Shown: positions 8,240 through 19,047 of the stretch, one piece after another | Position numbering within the stretch: the stretch's first letter is position 1 | Layout of the letters: the number at the start of each line of letters is the position of its first letter | Assembly (NCBI GenBank): GCA_035463475.1 | Contig: DATHTE010000120.1 | Coordinates: 1-64,000 of the forward strand | Direction: 5' to 3' | From: JACPDI01 sp035463475 | GTDB taxonomy: Bacteria; Acidobacteriota; Vicinamibacteria; Vicinamibacterales; 2-12-FULL-66-21 | DNA: 64,000 nt | Program-made: the position numbers and the translations under genes | The notes under the pieces: generated by a model | Databases searched by the model: none | What the model saw: the letters and a program-made list of their open reading frames with translations, nothing else | Told to the model about the DNA's origin: nothing

Positions 8240-10312
8240 ATGCGCACTGCAGTGTTCGCAGGCTGCGCGGCCGTCCTGCTCGCCGGCTTGCCTGCTGCCG
8301 CCGATCGCCTTCCAGATCGCGCCGACCCCGTCGTCGATTACCGGATTGACGTGCGGCTGGACGCGGTCAACAAACAGCTGATCGGACGCGAGCGCCTGGT
8401 GTGGAAGAACCCGTCTTCAGACGCCGTCGGCGATCTCTGGTTCCACCTGTACCTGAACGCGTTCAAGAACAGCCGTTCGACCTTCATGCGCGAGTCGGGC
8501 GGTAGGCTGCGCTCCGATCGCATGACCCGCGACTCGTGGGGCTGGATCGATGTCACGTCGATGCGCCTCGTCGACGGACGCGACCTGCGCTCCGCGGCGA
8601 CATTCGAGCACCCGGACGATGACAACGCCGACGATCAGACGGTGCTGCGCGTCCCCCTTCCAGAACCGGTGCGCCCGGGAGGCAGCATCGCGCTCGAAAT
8701 CGAGTTCCGCGCGCAGCTTCCCGAGGTGTTTGCGCGCACGGGGTACAAGCGGAACTTCTTCATGGTGGGCCAGTGGTTCCCGAAGGTGGCGGTCTACGAG
8801 CCCGCCGGCACGCGAGGCCGCTCGGCGGGAGGCTGGAACTGCCACCAGTTCCACGCCACGTCGGAGTTCTACGCGGACTTCGGCGCGTACCGCGTGGCGA
8901 TCACCACGCCGAAGGGGTTCATCGTCGGTGCGACGGGCCCGCGCGTTTCGACGACGGAGCATGCCGACGGTACCGTCACGGTTGTACACCAGCAGGACAA
9001 CGTGCACGACTTCGCGTGGACGGCCGATCCCGAGTACGTCGAGCTGCGTCGCACGTTCTCGGCCAGCAGGGACGTTTCGCCGCAGGAATACGAGCAGGCG
9101 AGCCGGCTGCTCGGGCGAACGCTGGACGAGGTGCGGCTCAGCGATGTCGAGATCATCCTGTTGATCCACAAGCCGCGGCTGGCGCAGGCCGAGCGGCATT
9201 TCCGGGCCGCGAAAGACGGCCTCAAGTGGTTCGGGCTCTGGTACGGCCGGTACCCGTACAAGACGCTGACCGTGGTCGATCCGGCGTTTGGCGCCGGCGG
9301 CGCCGGCGGAATGGAGTATCCGACGCTCATTACCGCGGGCACCTCCGCGCTGCTGAATCGCTGGCCGCTCGACGGTGTCCGTGCCGCCGAAGAGGTCACC
9401 GTGCACGAGTTCGGTCATCAGTACTGGTATGGTCTCGTCGCGAACAACGAGTTCGAGGAGGCGTGGCTCGACGAGGGGCTGAACTCCTACTCGAGTGGGA
9501 AGGTGATGCAGCGCGCGCATGGCGCCGAAGCCTCCATGATCTCGATTCCGTGGCTGAAGCTCTCGGGGCTGGAACTGGTGCGCGCGCAGAACAGCCCCGA
9601 TCGCAAGTCCGATCCAATCCTCACGCCGGCCTGGAAGTTCGAATCGACGGGCGCTTACGGGTTTGCCTCCTACGCGAAGTCCGAACTCGTGCTGCGCACG
9701 CTCGAAGGCTACCTGGGTGAGCAGACGATGGCCCGGCTGATGCGCACGTACCACGAGCGCTGGCGGTATCGACATCCCCGCAGCGAGGATTTCTTCGCGG
9801 TCGCCAACGAGGTTTCGGGCCGAGATCTGACGTGGTACTTCGATCAGACGGTGGGGGGCACCGGCGTTCTCGATTACGCGATCGCGTCCGTCACCTCGGC
9901 ACAACGAGCGGAGCCGATCGGCACGTTTGACGGGAAAGCGGGGAAGCACACCGTCAAGATGGACGATGCGCGCCGCCGCGAGCGCGAGCGGACGGACCGG
10001 CCGTACGAGTCCACCGTGGTCGTGCAGCGGAAAGGGGAGATCGTCTTTCCCGTGGAGATTGCGCTGCGGTACGAGGGAGGGCGGACGGACAGGCGCAGAT
10101 GGGACGGCCGCGACCGATGGCTGAAGATCCGCACGACGAGCCCGGAGAGACTCTCGAGCGCGGACGTCGATCCGGACCGCCGCGTTCTCCTGGATGTCGA
10201 TTGGCTGAACAACGCTCGGCGGGTGGAGAGCGACCGGCGCGCGGCGACCAAGTGGTCGTCGCGGTTGATGTTCTGGGTGCAGAACCTCGTCGCGACCATG
10301 GTGGGATTCTGA
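8240..10312 (+). CDS. Secreted M1 family metallopeptidase
   Basis: A 690-residue exported zinc aminopeptidase-like protein with a signal peptide (residues 1-21, ending PAAA). The zinc site is HEFGH at 389-393 with the third ligand Glu in NEFEEAWLDEG 18 residues later. The exopeptidase substrate motif corresponding to GAMEN is GGMEYP just upstream. The N-terminal part is the M1 beta domain; the C-terminal 150 residues are less conserved and lack the long HEAT-like domain of classical aminopeptidase N. It probably acts in the periplasm or outside the cell in peptide scavenging. The next gene starts seven bases after its stop, suggesting one transcript. Confidence 0.9.
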   Translation: MRTAVFAGCAAVLLAGLPAAADRLPDRADPVVDYRIDVRLDAVNKQLIGRERLVWKNPSSDAVGDLWFHLYLNAFKNSRSTFMRESGGRLRSDRMTRDSWGWIDVTSMRLVDGRDLRSAATFEHPDDDNADDQTVLRVPLPEPVRPGGSIALEIEFRAQLPEVFARTGYKRNFFMVGQWFPKVAVYEPAGTRGRSAGGWNCHQFHATSEFYADFGAYRVAITTPKGFIVGATGPRVSTTEHADGTVTVVHQQDNVHDFAWTADPEYVELRRTFSASRDVSPQEYEQASRLLGRTLDEVRLSDVEIILLIHKPRLAQAERHFRAAKDGLKWFGLWYGRYPYKTLTVVDPAFGAGGAGGMEYPTLITAGTSALLNRWPLDGVRAAEEVTVHEFGHQYWYGLVANNEFEEAWLDEGLNSYSSGKVMQRAHGAEASMISIPWLKLSGLELVRAQNSPDRKSDPILTPAWKFESTGAYGFASYAKSELVLRTLEGYLGEQTMARLMRTYHERWRYRHPRSEDFFAVANEVSGRDLTWYFDQTVGGTGVLDYAIASVTSAQRAEPIGTFDGKAGKHTVKMDDARRRERERTDRPYESTVVVQRKGEIVFPVEIALRYEGGRTDRRRWDGRDRWLKIRTTSPERLSSADVDPDRRVLLDVDWLNNARRVESDRRAATKWSSRLMFWVQNLVATMVGF

Positions 10313-10319
10313 GGAGGCG

Positions 10320-11273
10320 ATGATGATTCGAGCCAGCATTCGTTCGGGTTGGCGCGCCGCCTTCGCGAGTCCCCGGCTCGTCGCGGTCGTGTGGGCGTGG
10401 AGTTTCGTCTTTGCGGCGATTGCGGCTGTGGCCGCATGGTGGTGGCTCGGCGCGGCGTTCAACCACGCGCCCGAGTCGGACCGGACGCTCGCGCGCTTTC
10501 AATTCGGCCTCTACGTCGAGTTGCAGCAGTACGATCGGTTTTCGCCGGTGTCGCTCCTTAGAGGAGCCGTGCTCGCGCTGCTCGCGGTGGGGGCCATCGC
10601 GAACCCGCTGCTCGCCGCCGGCGTCCTCGAAGTGCTCGTCTCGCGCGACGACCGCCCGCTGCTGCACCGGTTTTTCCGCGGGGCGGGACATTTCTTCGGC
10701 CGCTTCCTCCGGCTGCTGCTCATTGGCGGGTTGGTCACCCTCCTCGCGGCGGAGGTCGTGTCGACGATCACATCCGGCCTCGTGCGGGCCGTGGGCGAGT
10801 CTTCCTGGGAACGCGCGTGGCTGGCCGCGGCCCTCGCGCGACTGCTGCTGATTGCCGGTGTTTTCGGGCTCGGAGTCGTGGTCCTCGACATTGCGCGCGC
10901 TCGCGTCGCGCTCGCCGGGACCGAGGTCCGCAGCATGCTCCGGACGTGGGTCGGCGCAGCCGCGTTCGTGGCCCGGAACTTCCGATCGGTGCTCGGGATC
11001 TACGCGAGCTTCGCGGCGCTCATCGTTCTCGTACTGGGGGCGTACGCCGGGGTCTCCCACGTGCTGCCCGCATCCACGCCCGCGGGCATCTTCGCGGCGT
11101 TCGCACTGCAGCAGCTGTTCATGGTCGTGCGGGGGACGTTCCGCGTCGCGCGGGCCGGCGCGGCGGTCGAGTTCTGCCGGCTCCGCGAGCCGCGCGTCGC
11201 GACCCTGGCGCCGGCGGAGGTGGCGAGGGTGGAACCTCCGGTCGAAGTCAGCGAGTTAGTTCCGCAGCGGTGA
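10320..11273 (+). CDS. Predicted multi-pass membrane protein
   Basis: A 317-residue integral membrane protein of no recognised family. About six hydrophobic segments are visible, near residues 20-45, 80-105, 130-150, 160-190, 215-250 and 255-280, with Arg-rich loops between. It starts at ATGATG seven bases after the M1 peptidase stop behind a GAGGAG SD, so it is probably co-transcribed with it. The last 26 bases overlap the 3' end of the convergent M49 peptidase gene. I cannot assign a function; the topology is like uncharacterised membrane proteins coded next to transporters or peptidases. Confidence 0.8.
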   Translation: MMIRASIRSGWRAAFASPRLVAVVWAWSFVFAAIAAVAAWWWLGAAFNHAPESDRTLARFQFGLYVELQQYDRFSPVSLLRGAVLALLAVGAIANPLLAAGVLEVLVSRDDRPLLHRFFRGAGHFFGRFLRLLLIGGLVTLLAAEVVSTITSGLVRAVGESSWERAWLAAALARLLLIAGVFGLGVVVLDIARARVALAGTEVRSMLRTWVGAAAFVARNFRSVLGIYASFAALIVLVLGAYAGVSHVLPASTPAGIFAAFALQQLFMVVRGTFRVARAGAAVEFCRLREPRVATLAPAEVARVEPPVEVSELVPQR

Positions 11274-12936
11274 CGAACCGCGGCTCGACGTCCACCGGCA
11301 CCCCCTCCAGCCTGTCCAGGACCTTCTGCACCTCGGGGCGGACAACGGCCATTTTCTCGAGCCACGACCTGGCGCGGGCGTAATCGCCGTTCGCCTGCAG
11401 CATCATGATCTCGCCGGTGAGCGCGCCCACGGCCTGCTTGATCGCGGCCGCGTCCACGTGAAAGGTGCCGTCCGAACGCACTTTCACCGCACCGGCGTCC
11501 AGGAACGTGTTGAGTTGCAGCGCGACGCCGCGCCCGTGCGCCTCGTTGACGCCGAAGCGGATCGATCGAAACGCCGAGGCGAGAAACGTCGTGTAAAGGT
11601 CCGTGGTCAGGCTCGCGTCGATCGCCTTGCGATCCGCGAGGTACTGGATGGCCCACAGCCCCGCCACGTCGGCCTTCGCCTCCTCGATCGCGCTGTACAG
11701 GTCCTTGAGCTCCTGCCGGACGGTGGTCTGACGGCCGCCTACCGTGATGTGGTGCGGCCCGAGGCCATGCATCACCTCGTGCATCACGATGTGCGTGAAG
11801 AACGCGTCGAAGGAGACGTACCGCTGGTCGGCGGCGGCAAGCGCCACCTTCGAGATCGGCACGAGCACGCGGCTGAATTTCGCTTCCTGGATGTTCTTCA
11901 GCATGACGCGCTTGGCGCCTTTCTCGCGCACCACGCGCTCGTCGTTCGGCAGGTTGTACGCCGCCGTCTGCACCCCGCTGTTTCCCTCGCCGGCGCCGAA
12001 CACCACGTTCACGACGCGCAGCGGCGCCAGCCCGCCCAGCTTCGGGTTGCGCAGCTTTGCGTCAATCGGCAGGTGGTCCTCCAGCTCCTGGAGGTGCTGG
12101 TTGAACAGCTTCAGCTTCTCCGTCTCGACATCGTCGCGAATCGTGATGAACGCCTCGAACGCGGCCTTGTAGTTGAACCACTCGTCCTCGTAGACCTCGT
12201 ACGGCCCGATCGTCGGCTCGATGCTGGCGTCGAGCTCCATCCACGCCACGTCGCTGGCATAGTAGTCGTTGCTGAGGAACGCGTCCGCCCGAAGCTCGAG
12301 GAACTTCCTGAGCGTGGGCTGCGCCGTGAGCCGGGCCGCCTCGCGCAGCAGCTCCGCGGCGCGCTGCAGCGGGCCCTGGTATTCGACCGCGTACGGAACC
12401 GCGGCAAACGTCCCATCCTCGCGGCGCCGGATCGTCGTGAAGAACCCGGTCGCGGCGCGGCGCTCGGTCTCCGGGAGCGACGCGATCCATTTCTCGACCG
12501 CGTCCTTCGTGGCGCCCGCGGGGTAGTAGTTCGCTTCCGGCGGTTTTGGCGGCGCGCCCGGCACGAACACCGCGTTGTGATCCAGCCGCGACCACGGGCC
12601 CTTGTTGATCAGGAAGTAGTGCAGACGCGCGCGGCCGAGCGGCGAGTCGTCGGCGGCCAGCTCCGCGAGCATCGACGTGTTGCCCGCCCAGACCTGCTCG
12701 AGGAACAGGCCGTCCATCAGCCGCGCGGCGTCCACCAGCGTGGCGAGCGCCCGGCGCTCCGTCGCCGCCAGTTGAGAGATCGGGGCGGCGATGTCCGCGG
12801 GCGCGAAGCGCGCGGTCATCTTCAGCAGCTCCGCGACGCCCGGAAGGGGTTTCGCGGCATCGGGTTGTGCGATCACGGGGAAGGCTCCGGATGAGAGAAG
12901 AGCCGCGACAACGGCGGTTGCCATGAGCGTGCGCAT
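11248..12936 (-). CDS. Exported M49-like (dipeptidyl-peptidase III-type) zinc peptidase
   Basis: A 562-residue protein with a signal peptide (residues 1-23, ending VIAQ). The zinc motif is HEVMHGLGPH beginning at His386, and the downstream EEAKAD (418-423) matches the second M49 motif EExRAE/D. Classical DPP III has a hexapeptide HEXXGH; here it is the pentapeptide HEXXH, as described for a few bacterial M49 members. It is probably a periplasmic oligopeptide-cleaving enzyme, but exported M49-like proteins are little studied. The ATG is preceded by TACGAT at six bases, consistent with leaderless transcription. It overlaps the convergent membrane-protein gene by 26 bases. Confidence 0.82.
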   Translation of the reverse strand: MRTLMATAVVAALLSSGAFPVIAQPDAAKPLPGVAELLKMTARFAPADIAAPISQLAATERRALATLVDAARLMDGLFLEQVWAGNTSMLAELAADDSPLGRARLHYFLINKGPWSRLDHNAVFVPGAPPKPPEANYYPAGATKDAVEKWIASLPETERRAATGFFTTIRRREDGTFAAVPYAVEYQGPLQRAAELLREAARLTAQPTLRKFLELRADAFLSNDYYASDVAWMELDASIEPTIGPYEVYEDEWFNYKAAFEAFITIRDDVETEKLKLFNQHLQELEDHLPIDAKLRNPKLGGLAPLRVVNVVFGAGEGNSGVQTAAYNLPNDERVVREKGAKRVMLKNIQEAKFSRVLVPISKVALAAADQRYVSFDAFFTHIVMHEVMHGLGPHHITVGGRQTTVRQELKDLYSAIEEAKADVAGLWAIQYLADRKAIDASLTTDLYTTFLASAFRSIRFGVNEAHGRGVALQLNTFLDAGAVKVRSDGTFHVDAAAIKQAVGALTGEIMMLQANGDYARARSWLEKMAVVRPEVQKVLDRLEGVPVDVEPRFVTAAELTR

Positions 12937-13121
12937 GCCAGGATCGTAACCACAGAGGCGCCGGGGGCGCCATTCTCATCGCGCACGCCCATCGGTGGCC
13001 CGCCCCGCTTACTCTGCGTTCTCTGGGCCTCCGCGGTAAGGAGGAGGAGAAAGTCCGAGCCGCCATGTGCAGCGCACCACGCGCGGCCGCCGTCCAGGAA
13101 GGACCGGCGCTCTCCTTGCGA

Positions 13122-13127
13122 TAGAAT
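13122..13127 (+). promoter_or_regulatory. Putative -10 hexamer TAGAAT upstream of aceE
   Basis: TAGAAT lies 47 bases before the aceE ATG. The same hexamer precedes several other genes in this window. No convincing -35 is seen. The rest of the 12937-13174 gap carries a degraded ACCACAGAGGC ... CTCTGCGTTCTCTG inverted pair and nothing coding. Confidence 0.35.
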
Positions 13128-13174
13128 ATGAAGGTTATCCAGCCGCGGGTAACACGCGCAGGGGATTCTCAGCA

Positions 13175-15877
<2,703 letters not shown>

Positions 15878-15894
15878 ACCGGAAAGCCGACGCC

Positions 15895-17454
15895 ATGGCC
15901 AAAGACTTCAACGTCCCCGAGCTCGGAGAAAACGTCAAGAACGGCGACGTCGTCCGGGTGCTGGTTAAACCCGGCGACCGGATCGCCAAGGACCAGCCGG
16001 TCATCGAGCTCGAGACCGACAAGGCCACGATCGAGGTTCCCTCGAGCGTGAGCGGCACGGTCAAGGACGTGGCCGTCAAGCCGGGTGACAAGGTCAACGT
16101 CGGCCAGCTCATTCTGCGGGTCGAGGAAACGGACGGCGCCGGCGCCGCGGCCGGCCGGGAAGCGGCACATGAGGAAGGCGACCGCCCGCAGGGCGCGGCC
16201 AAGGGCGCCGAGGGACGGGAGGAACGCACGCCGGCCGCCTCGGCATCTGCCGGGCGTCGGCGCGAAGGAGCTGCCAGCGCCGCGGAAGCTGCGGGGCGGC
16301 AGCGCGACGACCGTCCGAAGCCGCAGCCGGCCGGCGCGCCGGAGGACGGTGGCTTGAGCCAGGAAGCGACCCCGAACCGCGCGCCAGCCGCCGCGGAGCG
16401 TCCGCGCCCGCGCGCCGCCGAACCCGCGGAGGCTCAGGGACCGCAGGCAACCGAGGAAGCCCGGGAATCCCAGGAGCCGAGGAAGGTCGTGGACATCTCG
16501 CGCGGCGCGCGTCCGCCGGCGGCGGCGTCCGCCGTCGAAGCTGCAGAAGACGCGGCGCCGGTTCCCGCGGCGCCGTCGGTGCGCCGGCTCGCGCGCGAGC
16601 TGAACATCGACATCCACCGCGTCAAGGGATCCGGGCCGGGCGGACGCGTCAGCGAGGAAGACGTCAAGGCGTTCGTGCGCTCCCGTTCGGCGCGCACGGG
16701 GGGCGAAGTGGCGGTCCCCGATTTCTCCAAGTGGGGAGAGGTCGAGCGCAAGCCGATGAGCAACGTCCGTCGCGTCACGGCGGAGCGGCTCACCGCGGCG
16801 TGGGCCGCGCCCCACGTGACGCAGCACGATAGGGCAGACATCACGGAGCTCGAGGCGCTCCGCCACCGGTACTCGTCCCGAGCCGAAGCCGCAGGAGCCA
16901 AGCTCACGATCACGGCGATCCTCGTCAAGGTGCTCGCCGAGGCGATGCGGCGCTTCCCGCAGTTCAACGCGTCTCTCGACCTCGAGGCCGAGGAGATCGT
17001 CTACCGCAAGTACGTCAGCGTGGGCGTCGCGGTCGATACCGAGCGCGGCCTCCTGGTGCCGGTCATCCGCGACGCGGACCGCAAGACGATCGTGGAGCTT
17101 GCCGTGGAGGTCGCGAGCGCGGCGAAGAAGGCGCGCGACCGGAAGCTCGCGCCCGAGGACATGACCGGTGGCGGCATGAGCGTGACGAACCTCGGCGGCA
17201 TCGGCGGCACCGCGTTCACCCCGATCATCAACGCGCCGGAAGTGGCGATCCTCGGCTTGTCGCGCTCTGAGATCCAGCCGGTCTGGCGTCCCGCGCACGG
17301 GACCGCCGACCAGGCGGCCGGACAGTTCGAGCCGCGCCTGATGCTGCCGCTTTCGCTTTCCTACGATCACCGCGTGATCGACGGCGCCGACGCCGCGCGC
17401 TTCCTGCGGTGGGTCTGCGAAGCGCTCGAGCAGCCGCTGCTGCTCGCGCTGTAA
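15895..17454 (+). CDS. aceF: Pyruvate dehydrogenase E2, dihydrolipoamide acetyltransferase
   Basis: A 519-residue E2 with one lipoyl domain (residues 1-77; lipoylated K43 in ETDKATIEV), a peripheral subunit-binding domain (about 224-260, VRRLARELNIDI and GPGGRVSEEDV) and a catalytic domain from about 290. The catalytic HxxxDG is DHRVIDG (H492, D496). The linker between lipoyl and binding domains is unusually long (about 145 residues) and charged, rich in Ala, Glu, Arg and Pro. ATG 15895 begins MAKDFNVPELGE, the family start. The stop codon TAA is the first part of the palindrome at 17453. Confidence 0.96.
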   Translation: MAKDFNVPELGENVKNGDVVRVLVKPGDRIAKDQPVIELETDKATIEVPSSVSGTVKDVAVKPGDKVNVGQLILRVEETDGAGAAAGREAAHEEGDRPQGAAKGAEGREERTPAASASAGRRREGAASAAEAAGRQRDDRPKPQPAGAPEDGGLSQEATPNRAPAAAERPRPRAAEPAEAQGPQATEEARESQEPRKVVDISRGARPPAAASAVEAAEDAAPVPAAPSVRRLARELNIDIHRVKGSGPGGRVSEEDVKAFVRSRSARTGGEVAVPDFSKWGEVERKPMSNVRRVTAERLTAAWAAPHVTQHDRADITELEALRHRYSSRAEAAGAKLTITAILVKVLAEAMRRFPQFNASLDLEAEEIVYRKYVSVGVAVDTERGLLVPVIRDADRKTIVELAVEVASAAKKARDRKLAPEDMTGGGMSVTNLGGIGGTAFTPIINAPEVAILGLSRSEIQPVWRPAHGTADQAAGQFEPRLMLPLSLSYDHRVIDGADAARFLRWVCEALEQPLLLAL

Positions 17455-17544
17455 ATGGGGTCTGACCCCATTTTTACGTTTTTCGTAAGTTCCCAATTCC
17501 CTCGCGACTTACGAAAAAGGTAAAAATGGGGTCAGACCCCATTT
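17453..17544. repeat. GGGGTCTGACCCC-type palindromic element between aceF and lpd
   Basis: A 38-bp inverted repeat (17453-17490 and 17507-17544) with one mismatch and a 16-bp centre. Each arm holds the core TGGGGTCTGACCCCA, itself a palindrome, and a (T)TTTTACG-TTTTTCGTAAG tail. It includes the aceF stop and ends seven bases before the lpd start. Related copies lie at 36744-36829 and 41937-41997. Such cores are typical of REP-like sequences mobilised by RAYT transposases; no transposase is present here. Confidence 0.85.
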
Positions 17545-17551
17545 CTTCACT

Positions 17552-18979
17552 ATGCCTACTGATCTTTCCGTCCAGGTAGCAGTCATCGGCGCCGGGCCGG
17601 GCGGATACGCCGCCGCCTTCTACGCCGCCGATCTCGGCATGAGCGTGGCCCTCATCGATCCCGATGCGAATCCCGGCGGCGTCTGCCTGTATCGCGGCTG
17701 CATTCCGTCCAAGGCGCTGCTCCATGCCGCGAAGGTGATCACCGAGTCGCACGAGGCATCCGCCTTCGGCATCTCGTTCGACAGCCCGAAGATCGATCTC
17801 GACAAGCTGCGATCGTGGAAGGACGCCGTCGTCGGGAAGCTCACGGGGGGCCTCGGACAGATCACGAAGATGCGGAAGATCACCTACGTCCGTGGGAGGG
17901 CGGGCTTTCGCGACCCGCACACCCTCGACGTGCAACTCGCCGGCGGCGGCAATCAGCCGCTCTCGTTCGAGCACGCGATCATCGCCACCGGCTCGCTGCC
18001 CTCGAAAGTCCCCGGCCTTTCGATCGACAGCCCCCGCGTGATGGACTCCACGAGCGCGCTGGAGCTGGCCGACGTCCCGCGGAAGCTGCTCGTGATTGGC
18101 GGCGGCTACATCGGTCTCGAGCTGGGGACGGTGTATGCGGCGCTCGGTTCGGAGGTCTCGGTGGTGGAGATGATGCCGGGATTGCTGCCCGGTGCCGACC
18201 GCGACCTCGTCGGCGTTCTGGCGCGGCGCGCGGAGAAGGTGTTCAAGGCAATCATGTTGAACACCAAGGTCGCCTCGCTCCTGGAGGAGAAGAAGGGCAT
18301 CAAGGTGACCTTCGAGGGGGAGAATCTTGCGGCGCGGGAGGCAACCTTCGACAAGGTGTTGATTGCCGTCGGCCGCCGCCCGGACGCGGCGGTGCCCGGC
18401 CTGGACAGGACCCGCGTGAAGCTCACGGCCCGCGGGTTCGTCGAGACCGACGCCGCGCGACGCACCGCCGAGCCGAGCATCTTCGCGATTGGTGACGTCG
18501 CGGGCGAGCCGATGCTCGCGCACAAGGCGTCGCACGAAGCGCGCGCGGCCGTGGACGCCATCACCGGCAGGAACGCCGCCTTCGAGCCGAACGCGATCCC
18601 GGCAGTCGTGTTCACCGACCCCGAGATCGCCTGGTGCGGCCTCACGGAAACGGAGGCGCAGCAGCGCGGTATCAAAGTCGAAGTGGCGCGCTTCCCGTGG
18701 GCCGCGATCGGCCGCGCGATCACGCTCGATCGGCCCGACGGATCGACCAAGCTCGTGATCGACCCCGAAAGCCGCCGCGTGCTGGGCGTCGGGATCGTGG
18801 GCGCTGGGGCCGGCGAGTTGATCTCCGAAGGCGTGCTGGCGATCGAGATGGGCGCGCTCGTCGATGACGTGGCGATGACCATCCATCCGCACCCGACGTT
18901 GTCGGAGACCCTCATGGAAGCGGCCGAGGTGTACTTCGGCCACAGCACGCACGTGTATCGGCCGAAACGCAAGTCGTGA
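17552..18979 (+). CDS. lpdA: Dihydrolipoyl dehydrogenase (E3)
   Basis: A 475-residue flavoprotein disulfide reductase that reoxidises dihydrolipoamide with NAD+. It has the FAD motif (IGAGPGGYAAAFYAADLG), the redox-active pair C45 and C50 (GGVCLYRGCIPSK), the NAD-binding fold (VIGGGYIGLELG), the second FAD motif (FAIGDVAGEPMLAHKASHE) and the dimer-interface catalytic HPHPTLSE. Placed after aceE and aceF it completes the pyruvate dehydrogenase complex, although the palindrome between aceF and lpdA may reduce read-through. There is no clear SD before the ATG. Confidence 0.96.
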   Translation: MPTDLSVQVAVIGAGPGGYAAAFYAADLGMSVALIDPDANPGGVCLYRGCIPSKALLHAAKVITESHEASAFGISFDSPKIDLDKLRSWKDAVVGKLTGGLGQITKMRKITYVRGRAGFRDPHTLDVQLAGGGNQPLSFEHAIIATGSLPSKVPGLSIDSPRVMDSTSALELADVPRKLLVIGGGYIGLELGTVYAALGSEVSVVEMMPGLLPGADRDLVGVLARRAEKVFKAIMLNTKVASLLEEKKGIKVTFEGENLAAREATFDKVLIAVGRRPDAAVPGLDRTRVKLTARGFVETDAARRTAEPSIFAIGDVAGEPMLAHKASHEARAAVDAITGRNAAFEPNAIPAVVFTDPEIAWCGLTETEAQQRGIKVEVARFPWAAIGRAITLDRPDGSTKLVIDPESRRVLGVGIVGAGAGELISEGVLAIEMGALVDDVAMTIHPHPTLSETLMEAAEVYFGHSTHVYRPKRKS

Positions 18980-19047
18980 CCGCGACGCGGCAATCCCCGG
19001 GTGTCATTGGAGTCGGTTAAACAGGGCGATCCAGACCTGACCCCACC

